Shown here piece by piece: positions 56,144 to 64,000 of a stretch of DNA of 64,000 nt (its first letter is position 1; each line of letters begins with the position of its first letter). The stretch is from Pseudomonas sp. BSw22131 (GTDB lineage Bacteria; Pseudomonadota; Gammaproteobacteria; Pseudomonadales; Pseudomonadaceae). The notes beneath the pieces are model-generated. The model had not been told where the DNA came from. It searched no databases and worked only from the letters and a program-made list of their open reading frames with translations. The stretch is taken from NCBI RefSeq assembly GCF_026810445.1, contig NZ_CP113949.1, positions 4,650,001 through 4,714,000 of the forward strand. The letters run 5' to 3'. A program made the position numbers and the translations under genes.

Positions 56144-57751
56144 ATGAAATCGAAATTCAAGCTCGCAACGTTACGCAACGCGGTTGCACTGGCCTTGTTC
56201 AGTGTGGCGGTGGGCGTTTCGGCCAAACCTCTGGTGGTCTGCACCGAAGCCAGTCCGGAAGGGTTCGACACGGCGCTCTACACCACGGCCGTGACCGCCG
56301 ATGCTTCGGCGGAAACCATTTACAACCGTCTGGTGGATTTCAAGCCAGGCACCACAGAGATCGTTCCGGCATTGGCCGACACGTGGGAGATCAGCGATGA
56401 TGGCCTGACCTACACGTTCCACCTGCGCAAGGGCGTCAAGTTTCACACCACCGAATACTTCAAACCGACCCGCGACATGAACGCCGATGACGTGCTCTGG
56501 AGCTTCCAGCGTCAACTGGACCCTAACCACCCGTGGCATAAACAGTCCACCGTCGGCTACCCGTACTTTGAAAGCATGGGCTTTAAAGAGCTGCTCAAAA
56601 GCGTCGAAAAGCTGGACGACAACACGGTCAAATTCACCCTGACCCGTCGCGAAGCGCCGTTCCTGGCCGACGTCGCCATGGCATTCGCCTCTGTTTACTC
56701 GGCCGAATACGCCGATCAGTTGCTCAAGTCGAACAAGACCGAGGAGCTGAACAGCCACCCGATCGGCACCGGTCCGTTTATCTTCCAGCGCTACGCCAAG
56801 GACGCACAGGTGCGCTTCAAGGCCAACCCGGACTACTTCCGTGGCAAGCCGCCAGCTGACGCATTGATTTTTGCCATCGCCACGGACAGCAACGTCCGCC
56901 TGCAAAAGCTCAAGGCCAACGAATGCCAGATCGCGCTCTATCCAAAGCCTGATGACATTCCGAACATCAAGAAAGACCCCAACCTTAAGATCGACGAACT
57001 GCAGGCCATGACCACCGCCTACATCGCGATGAACACCACGCACAAATACATGAGCGATGTGCGCGTGCGCAAAGCCATCGACATTGCGTTCGACAAAGAA
57101 GCCTACGTTAATGCGCTGTTCGGCAAGGGCAACGCCAGCGTGGCGGTCAACCCCTACCCGCCCACTTTGCTGGGCTACAACAACCAGTTGAAGAACCCGC
57201 CCCACGATCTGGACAAGGCCCGCGCTTTGCTCAAGGAAGCCGGCGTGCCTGAGGGCACCGTGTTGACTCTGTTCACTCGCAACGGAGGAGGCGCAACCAA
57301 CCCTAATCCGACGATGGGGGCACAGATGATGCAAGCCGATTTGGCGAAAGTCGGCATTAAGTTAGATATTCGCGTCATGGAATGGGGCGAAATGCTCAAA
57401 CGGGCGAAAAACGGCGAACACGACATGGTCTCGGCTGGCTGGGCAGGTGACAATGGCGACCCTGATAACTTCCTGACTCCACTGCTCAGTTGCGAGGCCG
57501 CTAAAAACGGCGAAAACTACGCGCGCTGGTGCAATCAGAAGTTCCAGACGCTGATCGATCAGGCGCGGGAAAAAACCGACCCGGCTGAACGTGCAGCGCT
57601 CTACGAACAGGCCCAGGAAGTGTTCAACCAGGACCTGCCGTGGATCAGCATGGCCCACACCAAGATGTTCACCGCAATGCGCAACAATGTAGAGGGCTAT
57701 CACATTAGCCCCCTCACCACTAATAACTTCGCTACCACCCAAGTGAAGTAG
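56144..57751 (+). CDS. dppA: Dipeptide-binding protein DppA-type (fourth copy)
   Basis: 535-residue family-5 binding protein, the copy nearest the permease genes. Signal peptide to about residue 28 (VGVSA), then LVVCTEASPEGFDTALYTTA and EYADQLLKSNKTEELNSHPIG. It diverges more from the first three than they do from each other (SPEGFD in place of SPAGFD; RNGGGATNPNP in place of the usual PVQRPYNPN), so its specificity may differ. GGAGGG lies before the ATG. Counterpart of dppA4. Confidence 0.92.
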   Translation: MKSKFKLATLRNAVALALFSVAVGVSAKPLVVCTEASPEGFDTALYTTAVTADASAETIYNRLVDFKPGTTEIVPALADTWEISDDGLTYTFHLRKGVKFHTTEYFKPTRDMNADDVLWSFQRQLDPNHPWHKQSTVGYPYFESMGFKELLKSVEKLDDNTVKFTLTRREAPFLADVAMAFASVYSAEYADQLLKSNKTEELNSHPIGTGPFIFQRYAKDAQVRFKANPDYFRGKPPADALIFAIATDSNVRLQKLKANECQIALYPKPDDIPNIKKDPNLKIDELQAMTTAYIAMNTTHKYMSDVRVRKAIDIAFDKEAYVNALFGKGNASVAVNPYPPTLLGYNNQLKNPPHDLDKARALLKEAGVPEGTVLTLFTRNGGGATNPNPTMGAQMMQADLAKVGIKLDIRVMEWGEMLKRAKNGEHDMVSAGWAGDNGDPDNFLTPLLSCEAAKNGENYARWCNQKFQTLIDQAREKTDPAERAALYEQAQEVFNQDLPWISMAHTKMFTAMRNNVEGYHISPLTTNNFATTQVK

Positions 57752-57760
57752 AAGAAGAAT

Positions 57761-57790
57761 CTGGCGGGCTCGTAACCTGAGACCCGCCAG
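57761..57790 (+). other. Hairpin between the fourth binding-protein gene and dppB
   Basis: CTGGCGGG (57761-57768) pairs with CCCGCCAG (57783-57790), extended by CTC/GAG with a bulged A. Such hairpins between binding-protein and permease genes commonly give an excess of binding-protein mRNA. Confidence 0.7.
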
Positions 57791-57825
57791 AACACGCCTA
57801 ACCGGCTGATGAGGTACACGAGAAG

Positions 57826-58836
57826 ATGTTTAGTTTTATCGCCCGCCGAGTGGGGTTGCTTATACCCACCTTCTTCGGCATCACCTTGCTGACGTTCGCC
57901 CTGATTCGCCTGATTCCAGGTGACCCGGTCGAAGTCATGATGGGTGAACGCCGGGTTGATCCGGAAATGCACGCCCAAGCCATGGAACGTCTTGGCCTGA
58001 ACAAACCCCTTTATGCGCAATACATCGATTACGTCGGCAAGCTCGCCCATGGCGACCTCGGCGAATCGTTGCGGACGCGCACAAGCGTGTGGACCGAATT
58101 CACCGCGCTGTTCCCGGCCACTCTGGAACTGTCGCTGGCGGCACTGATCTTCGCGGGCATTCTCGGCCTTCTTGCCGGGGTAATCGCAGCCCTGAAACGA
58201 GGGTCCCTGTTCGACCATGGGGTCATGGGTATTTCGCTCGCGGGATACTCGATGCCGATCTTCTGGTGGGGCCTGATCCTGATCATGTTCTTCTCGGTTT
58301 CGCTGGGCTGGACGCCGGTTTCAGGGCGTATCGACCTGCTCTACGACATCCCGCCGAGAACCGGCTTCATGCTGATCGACACCCTGCTCAGCGATGAAGA
58401 AGGCTCGTTCCTTGATGCGTTGCATCACCTTATTCTGCCGGCCATCGTGCTGGGTACCATCCCGCTGGCCGTTATTGCCCGGATGACCCGCTCCTCGATG
58501 CTGGAAGTGTTGCGCGAAGACTACGTGCGTACTGCCCGCGCCAAAGGCCTCTCGCCTGCCCGTGTGGTGTTCGTCCACGGCCTGCGCAACGCACTGATCC
58601 CGGTACTGACCGTGTTCGGCTTGCAAGTCGGCACGCTGCTGGCCGGTGCTGTTCTGACGGAAACGATCTTCTCCTGGCCGGGCATCGGTAAATGGCTGAT
58701 CGAAGCCATCGGTGCGCGTGACTACCCTGTCGTGCAAAACGGGATTTTGCTGATCGCCTGCCTGGTGATTCTGGTCAACTTCCTGGTGGACATCCTCTAC
58801 GGATTTGCCAACCCACGCATTCGTCACCAGCGCTGA
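57826..58836 (+). CDS. dppB: Dipeptide ABC transporter permease DppB
   Basis: 336-residue inner-membrane permease with six helices: N-terminal FIARRVGLLIPTFFGITLLT, then the EAA coupling loop in EVLREDYVRTARAKGLSPAR and the C-terminal GRDYP-type segment (GARDYPVVQNGILLIACLVI). It pairs with DppC to form the channel. GAGG is upstream of the ATG. First of dppBCDF; ten bases before the dppC start. Confidence 0.95.
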   Translation: MFSFIARRVGLLIPTFFGITLLTFALIRLIPGDPVEVMMGERRVDPEMHAQAMERLGLNKPLYAQYIDYVGKLAHGDLGESLRTRTSVWTEFTALFPATLELSLAALIFAGILGLLAGVIAALKRGSLFDHGVMGISLAGYSMPIFWWGLILIMFFSVSLGWTPVSGRIDLLYDIPPRTGFMLIDTLLSDEEGSFLDALHHLILPAIVLGTIPLAVIARMTRSSMLEVLREDYVRTARAKGLSPARVVFVHGLRNALIPVLTVFGLQVGTLLAGAVLTETIFSWPGIGKWLIEAIGARDYPVVQNGILLIACLVILVNFLVDILYGFANPRIRHQR

Positions 58837-58846
58837 GATCACTTCT

Positions 58847-59758
58847 ATGAGCACACCTACTCCTGTAGTAGCAGTCGATCAAAGCCTGCTCTACCCGTCT
58901 CCGTACAAAGAGTTCTGGCAAGCGTTTGCCAAGAACAAAGGCGCTGTCGCCGGTCTGGCGTTCATGGTCCTGATCGTTTTCTGCGCACTGTTCGCGCCCT
59001 GGGTCGCGCCGCATGACCCGAGCGAGCAATACCGCGACTTTCTGCTGACCCCGCCGGTCTGGCTTGAAGGCGGTCAATGGCAGTTCCTGCTGGGCACCGA
59101 CGAACTGGGACGCGACCTGCTGTCACGCCTGATTCAGGGTTCACGCCTGTCGCTGCTGATCGGTTTGTCTTCGGTGGTGATGTCGCTGATTCCGGGCATT
59201 TTCATGGGCCTGATTGCGGGGTTCTTCCCGCGCGTCCTCGGCCCCACCATCATGCGCCTGATGGACATCATGCTGGCCCTGCCTTCGCTGCTGCTGGCCG
59301 TGGCCATCGTCGCCATCCTTGGCCCTGGCCTGATCAACACCGTAATTGCCATCGCCATCGTATCGCTGCCGTCTTACGTGCGCCTGACCCGCGCTGCGGT
59401 AATGGGCGAGCTGAACCGTGACTACGTGACCGCCGCGCGTCTGGCCGGCGCCACCTTGCCGCGCCTGATGTTCATCACCGTGCTGCCCAACTGCATGGCG
59501 CCGCTGATCGTACAGGCCACGTTGAGTTTCTCCTCGGCAATCCTCGACGCCGCAGCGTTGGGCTTTCTGGGTCTGGGTGTACAACCGCCGACGCCTGAGT
59601 GGGGCACCATGCTCGCTTCGGCCCGCGACTACATCGAACGCGCCTGGTGGGTCGTCAGCCTGCCCGGCCTGACCATTTTGCTCAGCGTGCTGGCAATCAA
59701 CCTGATGGGCGACGGCTTGCGCGATGCGCTTGATCCGAAACTCAAGAACGCCGCCTGA
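58847..59758 (+). CDS. dppC: Dipeptide ABC transporter permease DppC
   Basis: 303-residue permease of the OppC/DppC family. N-terminal soluble segment, [23 protein letters not shown] loop [20 protein letters not shown], and the closing [20 protein letters not shown]. The ATG at 58847 follows the dppB stop by ten bases. Ends ten bases before dppD. Confidence 0.95.
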   Translation: MSTPTPVVAVDQSLLYPSPYKEFWQAFAKNKGAVAGLAFMVLIVFCALFAPWVAPHDPSEQYRDFLLTPPVWLEGGQWQFLLGTDELGRDLLSRLIQGSRLSLLIGLSSVVMSLIPGIFMGLIAGFFPRVLGPTIMRLMDIMLALPSLLLAVAIVAILGPGLINTVIAIAIVSLPSYVRLTRAAVMGELNRDYVTAARLAGATLPRLMFITVLPNCMAPLIVQATLSFSSAILDAAALGFLGLGVQPPTPEWGTMLASARDYIERAWWVVSLPGLTILLSVLAINLMGDGLRDALDPKLKNAA

Positions 59759-59768
59759 GGACGTCCGA

Positions 59769-60737
59769 ATGTCTCTTTTAGAAATCAAGAACCTCAACGT
59801 TCGCTTCGGCGACGCCAAGGCTACACCCGTTGTCGACGGCCTGGACCTGAGCGTCGACAAAGGCGAAGTTCTGGCCATCGTCGGCGAATCGGGCTCGGGT
59901 AAATCCGTGACCATGATGGCGCTGATGGGGCTGATCGACTCCCCCGGCATCGTTACCGCCGACTCGCTGATCTTCGATGGCAAGGACATGCTCAAACTCA
60001 GCTCGCGCCAGCGCCGTCAGGTAGTCGGAAAGGATCTGGCGATGGTGTTCCAGGACCCGATGACCGCGCTGAACCCCAGCTACACCGTGGGTTTCCAGAT
60101 TGAAGAAGTGTTGCGCGCCCACTTGGGCATGTCGGGCAAGCAGGCGCGCCAACGTGCGCTGGAACTGCTGGAAAAAGTGGAAATCCCGGGCGCTGCCCAG
60201 CGTCTGGACGCTTATCCGCATCAGCTGTCAGGCGGTATGAGCCAGCGTGTCGCGATTGCCATGGCGATTGCCGGTGAGCCCAAACTGCTGATCGCCGACG
60301 AACCGACCACGGCACTCGACGTGACGATTCAGGCGCAGATCATGGACCTGCTGCTGGCGCTGCAAAAAGAGCAGAACATGGGCCTGGTGTTGATCACTCA
60401 CGACCTTGCCGTCGTGGCCGAAACCGCCCAGCGCGTGTGCGTGATGTACGCAGGCCAGGCGGTCGAAGTGGGTCAGGTACCAGGCTTGTTCGATGTCCCG
60501 GCACACCCTTACAGCGAAGCATTGCTGGCGGCGATTCCGGAACACAGCATGGGCTCGGCGCGCCTGGCCACGCTGCCAGGCATCGTCCCCGGTCGTTACG
60601 ACCGTCCGGTCGGCTGCCTGCTGTCGCCACGCTGCCCGTACGTTCAGGAAAAATGCCACCAGCAACGCCCAGGCCTCGACCCCAAGGCTCATAGCCTCGC
60701 GCGTTGCTTCTATCCGCTGAATCAGGAGGTGGCGTAA
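59769..60737 (+). CDS. dppD: Dipeptide ABC transporter ATPase DppD
   Basis: 322-residue ABC ATPase: Walker [17 protein letters not shown] loop [11 protein letters not shown], signature [19 protein letters not shown], Walker [13 protein letters not shown], and the C-terminal oligopeptide/dipeptide domain with Cys residues [14 protein letters not shown] that in this family bind an iron-sulphur cluster. GAGGA upstream of the ATG at 59769. Stop and dppF start overlap (TAATG). Confidence 0.95.
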   Translation: MSLLEIKNLNVRFGDAKATPVVDGLDLSVDKGEVLAIVGESGSGKSVTMMALMGLIDSPGIVTADSLIFDGKDMLKLSSRQRRQVVGKDLAMVFQDPMTALNPSYTVGFQIEEVLRAHLGMSGKQARQRALELLEKVEIPGAAQRLDAYPHQLSGGMSQRVAIAMAIAGEPKLLIADEPTTALDVTIQAQIMDLLLALQKEQNMGLVLITHDLAVVAETAQRVCVMYAGQAVEVGQVPGLFDVPAHPYSEALLAAIPEHSMGSARLATLPGIVPGRYDRPVGCLLSPRCPYVQEKCHQQRPGLDPKAHSLARCFYPLNQEVA

Positions 60738-61708
60738 TGAGCGTCGTTCTTACCGCCCGCGACCTTACCCGTCACTACGAAGTCTCCCGCGGCCTGTTCA
60801 AGCCCAACGCTGTGGTACGTGCGCTCAACGGCGTGTCGTTCGAACTGGAAGCAGGCAAAACGCTGGCGGTGGTCGGTGAATCGGGCTGCGGCAAATCCAC
60901 CCTGGCCCGCGCCCTGACGCTGATTGAAGAACCTTCGTCGGGCTCATTGAAAATCGCCGGTCAGGAAGTGGCAGGCGCCACCAAAGAGCAACGCAAGCAG
61001 TTGCGCAAAGACGTGCAGATGGTGTTCCAGAGCCCGTACGCCTCGCTCAATCCGCGGCAGAAAGTCGGTGATCAACTGGGCGAACCGCTGTTGATCAACA
61101 CCAAGCTGTCCGCAGCCGAACGTCGCGAGAAAGTGCAGGCGATGATGAAGCAGGTCGGTCTGCGCCCTGAACATTATCAGCGTTACCCGCACATGTTTTC
61201 CGGCGGTCAGCGTCAGCGTATCGCCCTGGCGCGCGCAATGATGCTGCAACCTAAGGTGTTGGTGGCTGATGAGCCGACGTCGGCGCTGGACGTTTCGATT
61301 CAGGCGCAGGTGCTGAACCTGTTCATGGATTTGCAGCAAGAGTTCAATACCGCTTACGTGTTCATTTCGCACAACCTGTCGGTGGTGCGTCATGTCGCCG
61401 ATACGGTGCTGGTGATGTATCTGGGCCGGCCTGCGGAAATGGGGCCGAAAGAGGATATCTATGCGCGTCCTCTGCACCCTTATACGCAGGCGCTGCTGTC
61501 GGCAACTCCGACGATTCACCCGGACCCGTTGAAGCCGAAGATCAAGATTGTCGGTGAGTTGCCTAATCCGCTTAATCCGCCAAGCGGCTGTGCTTTTCAC
61601 AAGCGCTGCCCGTATGCGACGGAGCGTTGTGTCAACGAGGAACCGGCGCTGCGTGAGGTCGATAACCGTCAGGTTGCCTGTCACTACGCGGAGCAGTTTG
61701 TGGCGTGA
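60737..61708 (+). CDS. dppF: Dipeptide ABC transporter ATPase DppF
   Basis: 323-residue ABC ATPase partner of DppD: Walker A VGESGCGKSTLARAL, Q loop VFQSPYASLNPRQK, signature FSGGQRQRIALARAMM, Walker B VLVADEPTSALDVS, and Cys residues in GCAFHKRCPYATERC. The ATG at 60737 shares one base with the dppD stop, and AGGAGG lies about ten bases upstream. Last gene, followed by a terminator. Confidence 0.95.
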   Translation: MSVVLTARDLTRHYEVSRGLFKPNAVVRALNGVSFELEAGKTLAVVGESGCGKSTLARALTLIEEPSSGSLKIAGQEVAGATKEQRKQLRKDVQMVFQSPYASLNPRQKVGDQLGEPLLINTKLSAAERREKVQAMMKQVGLRPEHYQRYPHMFSGGQRQRIALARAMMLQPKVLVADEPTSALDVSIQAQVLNLFMDLQQEFNTAYVFISHNLSVVRHVADTVLVMYLGRPAEMGPKEDIYARPLHPYTQALLSATPTIHPDPLKPKIKIVGELPNPLNPPSGCAFHKRCPYATERCVNEEPALREVDNRQVACHYAEQFVA

Positions 61709-61735
61709 TATGAGCCGCCTTGCGGTGTGTTGATC

Positions 61736-61770
61736 AAAGGCCGTTGCGCGCAGGTGCAACGGCCTTTTTT
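61736..61770 (+). terminator. Intrinsic terminator of the dpp operon
   Basis: AAAGGCCGTTGC and GCAACGGCCTTT are exact 12-base complements around an 8-base loop, ending in a run of six T, 28 bases after the dppF stop. Confidence 0.93.
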
Positions 61771-61823
61771 GTGGGCGGGTTTATGCTGAATCTTTGATCG
61801 CTATGGGTGACGATACGCACAAT

Positions 61824-62290
61824 CTGTAGGAGCGAATTCATTCGCGAGAGGCCTGTTTGGTCGATGCTTCTTATGAGCGCTAGCCAGTGCATTTCGGCTT
61901 GGCTCATTTGCTTTGGATTGGGTGTATATCCGTTATCCAGGGTGCTGCTGATATTGGTTTCGCTTTTACAGCGAGCCACTTTTGAAAAGCACAAAAGTAA
62001 CCAAAACGCCTTTGCTCCCGGTTTGGCCCGACTTCGTCGGGTTCCCTCACTCCGGCGATGCTCCGTGGGCACGCGCCGAACGGACATCCATGTCCTGAAG
62101 GCGCTTGCCGGGCATCCCTGCCCGGCAGCCCACTGCGCATCACCTGCGTTCGGCCTGCACCCAGGTCGCAATGTGCGGTGTTTGGGCTGATGTGGGTGAA
62201 GATCAAGGGCATTCGCTTTCTGCTTTGGGCGTTGGGATGGGCTTTGTCATGACACCACCGGCCTCTCGCGAATAAATTCGCTCCTACAGG
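61824..62290. repeat. Widely spaced inverted REP arms
   Basis: CTGTAGGAGCGAATTCATTC through GAGAGGCC (61824-61853) and its inverted, nearly identical partner (62261-62290) are about 400 bases apart. In the other REPINs of this window the arms are 40-80 bases apart. Copy A of the long element lies between them. Confidence 0.8.
61917..62165 (+). repeat. Long intergenic element, copy A
   Basis: Begins ATTGGGTGTATATCCGTTAT and continues with CACAAAAGTAACCAAAACGC, CGTCGGGTTCCCTCACTCCG, and ends near GCGTTCGGCCTGCAC. It aligns along its length with the complement of 62375-62635. Similar sequence with spurious short ORFs (sometimes annotated DUF1534) is known from P. syringae genomes. Confidence 0.75.
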
Positions 62291-62374
62291 GTTTGCGCCA
62301 TGCCGAGCTTTTGAGTGATACACAAAGTGCGTATAGGTTTTGTGTCGTGGCGAGGTTTTGGATGCGCCGCAAAT

Positions 62375-62635
62375 GCGACTTTGGGAGGCCGAACGCAGGC
62401 GTTGCGTAGGGGACAGCGCGGCATGGATGCCGCGTTAGCTGCCCCCGGCCATGGATGGCCGATGGCGGCGTGTCCCCGGAGCAATGCCGGAGCGAGGGAA
62501 CCCCGACGAAGGAGGGGCCGGACACGGGAGCGAGACCTTTTGGTTACTTTTGCGGCGTTTGGCAAAAGTGACCCGCCGTAAGGGCGGAACCGATATCAGT
62601 CACACCCCAGATAATGGATATACACCCAATGTTTC
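62375..62635 (-). repeat. Long intergenic element, copy B, inverted
   Basis: On the minus strand it begins ATTGGGTGTATATCCATTAT and shares CAAAAGTAACCAAAAGG, TTCGTCGGGGTTCCCTCGCT and the ending GCGTTCGGCCTCCC with copy A. Substitutions and small indels throughout indicate separate ages rather than a recent duplication. Confidence 0.75.
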
Positions 62636-62720
62636 ATCGTTAGGTTCATGACTGCTTCGCAGCCAATCGTCAGCAAGCTGGACTCCTACGGCCTCCGGCC
62701 AGAAGCTTGGTGCGCCGGAG

Positions 62721-64000
62721 TCAATAAACATCCCGACGATAACGCCCCTGCTCGATCAACGCTTCAACTCCATCCTCACCCAGCAGCGCTTTCAGCACGT
62801 CATCCACTCCCGAGGCCATGCCTTCCAGACTGCCGCAAATGTAGATCGCGGCGCCGTCGTCCAGCCAGCGATGCAGCTCGTCTGCCGCTTCACGCAGCCG
62901 ATCCTGAACGTAGACCTTTTCAGCCTGATCCCGGGAAAACGCCAGATCCAGACGCTCGATATCGCCCATCATTAACCAGCCCTGCAGCTCGGAACCGCAA
63001 TGGAAGTCATAGGCCACATTGCGCTCGCCGAACAACAGCCAGTTACGCTGCTGGCCCTGGGCGATACGTGCCTTGAGCAGGCTGCGCAATCCCGCAAGGC
63101 CTGTCCCGTTTCCAATAAGAATCAACGGAACCGGCTCGCTAGGCAGATGGAAGCTGCTATTGCGGCGCACTTTGACACTGATCGAATCGCCCTGCGCCGC
63201 ATGCTCGGTCAGCCAGCCGGACCCCAGCCCTAGCGATCCATCGGGGTGCAGTTCCTGACGAACAATCAGTTCCAGCGAATGGTCCGCGGGCACCGAGGCA
63301 ATCGAGTACTCGCGCATAGCCAGCGGGACCAACGCATCGACCAATGCCTGCGCGTGCAGGCCGACCAGATGACCCCGGTTCTGGGGCAACTGCCGCGATG
63401 CCAAGGCTTGGCTGAGGGTTTCCTGCAAGCCATCAACCGTCACTTGAGTGTCCGGCGCAATGCCCATGCCGGACAAAAACTGATCAACTGCCTTACCGCT
63501 ATTGCGCGGCAGGATTTCCACCAGATCACCCGCTTGCCAGTCAGCAGCTTCAGGTGGCGTCAGGCCCAGCAGAAACACTTTGGAACCGGCACTGCCGGGA
63601 TTGAGCCATTCACGCTTAGCCAGGGTCCAGCTGCCGAAAGCCGGGATCTGCCAACCGGTGAGTGGCGTGCTGCCAGTCAGTTGCCCCAATTGCTGTTGCC
63701 ACTGATGCAGGGCGGTACTGTCGCCACTGTCCACTTCCACCGGGGCAAACAGTGTGCTGCCACCACGGGAGGCGAGCCAGCCGTGCAGACGCAGGGCGAA
63801 GCCGCAGAAATCTTGATATTGGCGGTCACCAAGGGCCAGCACAGCGTAATTCAGGTTGCTCAACGACAGCGGCTTGCCAAGCACGTTGCGCTCGAAACGC
63901 CGAGCGCTGTCCGGCGCTTCGCCGTCGCCGAAGGTGCTGACGACAAACAGGGCGTTGTGGCTGCGATTGAGGTCTTGCTCGGTGATATCGCCTAAACGCT
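62721..64000 (-). CDS. CysJ-like NADPH flavoprotein reductase, C-terminal part (runs off window)
   Basis: The last 426 or so codons of a diflavin reductase; the start lies beyond 64000. From the window edge: the end of a flavodoxin domain (VVSTFGDGEAPDSARRFERN, LGDRQYQDFCGFALRL), an FAD-binding FNR domain (REYSIASVPADHSLELIVRQ, LIGNGTGLAGLRSLLKARI), an NADPH-binding domain (FGERNVAYDFHCG, YICGSLEGMASGVDDVLKAL) and the terminal YRRDVY. Matches sulfite-reductase alpha / PepSY-fused reductases; in P. aeruginosa a homologue (PA4513) lies in the same neighbourhood near iron-uptake genes. Electron acceptor unknown. Confidence 0.88.
   Translation of the reverse strand, partial: RLGDITEQDLNRSHNALFVVSTFGDGEAPDSARRFERNVLGKPLSLSNLNYAVLALGDRQYQDFCGFALRLHGWLASRGGSTLFAPVEVDSGDSTALHQWQQQLGQLTGSTPLTGWQIPAFGSWTLAKREWLNPGSAGSKVFLLGLTPPEAADWQAGDLVEILPRNSGKAVDQFLSGMGIAPDTQVTVDGLQETLSQALASRQLPQNRGHLVGLHAQALVDALVPLAMREYSIASVPADHSLELIVRQELHPDGSLGLGSGWLTEHAAQGDSISVKVRRNSSFHLPSEPVPLILIGNGTGLAGLRSLLKARIAQGQQRNWLLFGERNVAYDFHCGSELQGWLMMGDIERLDLAFSRDQAEKVYVQDRLREAADELHRWLDDGAAIYICGSLEGMASGVDDVLKALLGEDGVEALIEQGRYRRDVY

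Larger units (their letters stand above)
61709..62720. other. Gene-free, repeat-rich spacer after dppF
   Basis: About 1 kb. It holds the dpp terminator, two long-range inverted REP arms (61824-61853 and 62261-62290), two divergent copies of a ~250-bp element in opposite orientation (about 61917-62165 and 62375-62635), and a REP-like motif at 62650-62703. Short open frames across it are GC-rich repeat sequence with no protein-like features. Confidence 0.75.

Noticed and set aside
61900..62650. Several short open frames in the dppF-reductase spacer
   Set aside because: They follow the repeated intergenic elements on both strands, lack ribosome sites and are Arg/Pro/Ala-rich as expected from GC-rich repeats.

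Overview
The window is a chromosomal segment of a Pseudomonas, most likely of the fluorescens/syringae lineage. Evidence: the mreBCD-maf-rng-yhdP-nit-tldD run diverging from gatCAB, the roxRS / SIMPL / dipeptide-permease block ending next to a large flavoprotein reductase (a gene order I recall from P. aeruginosa around PA4472-PA4513), high GC coding sequence, and many Pseudomonas-type REP/REPIN repeats (GTGGGAGGGAGCTTGCTCGCGA and TGTAGGAGCG families). Everything here is inferred from sequence alone. Start codons were chosen by Shine-Dalgarno spacing and family N-termini.

Layout. 1-11.6 kb: cell-envelope and housekeeping genes on the minus strand (mreB, mreC, mreD, maf, rng, yhdP, nitrilase-like, tldD). 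11.8-16.6 kb: gatCAB, an RlpA-like lipoprotein and a Ca/Na antiporter on plus. 16.7-22.6 kb: an AEC permease, a large autotransporter carrying a PAP2-type acid phosphatase passenger, and a Tat-exported PhoD-type phosphatase, all minus. 23.1-30.1 kb: the fructose PTS operon fruB-fruK-fruA with the divergent Cra/FruR regulator and a Cra-like operator between them. 30.1-34.5 kb: TatD hydrolase, a small two-helix membrane protein, a DUF3182 / alpha-beta hydrolase pair and a ketopantoate-reductase-like enzyme. 34.6-41.8 kb: galactarate/glucarate catabolism (garD, MFS transporter, kdgD, FadR-type regulator), split by a small type VI secretion island. 41.9-46.5 kb: SbmA/BacA-like ABC protein, RoxR/RoxS two-component system, SIMPL protein. 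46.8-48.9 kb: HET-C-related protein with an HEXXH N-terminal segment. 49-61.7 kb: a dipeptide uptake locus with four DppA-type binding proteins, an OprD-family porin and DppBCDF. 61.7-62.7 kb: a repeat-rich spacer. 62.7-64 kb: the C-terminal half of a CysJ-like flavoprotein reductase that runs off the window.

The most notable item is the island at about 39.1-40.95 kb: an Hcp-type gene broken by a single-base frameshift, a DUF2778/Tlde1-like L,D-transpeptidase-fold effector candidate, and two tandem paralogous two-helix membrane proteins that look like its immunity genes. It separates kdgD from its probable FadR-family regulator; a shared GTTGTACGAT motif upstream of both still ties the two together. 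Other notable points are a probable AUU start codon on mreC (and possibly on the antiporter gene), a secreted PAP2-autotransporter beside PhoD, two 4 x 7-bp tandem repeats bracketing phoD, a fruB leader with stacked palindromes, and strong hairpins after every binding-protein and porin gene in the dipeptide locus.
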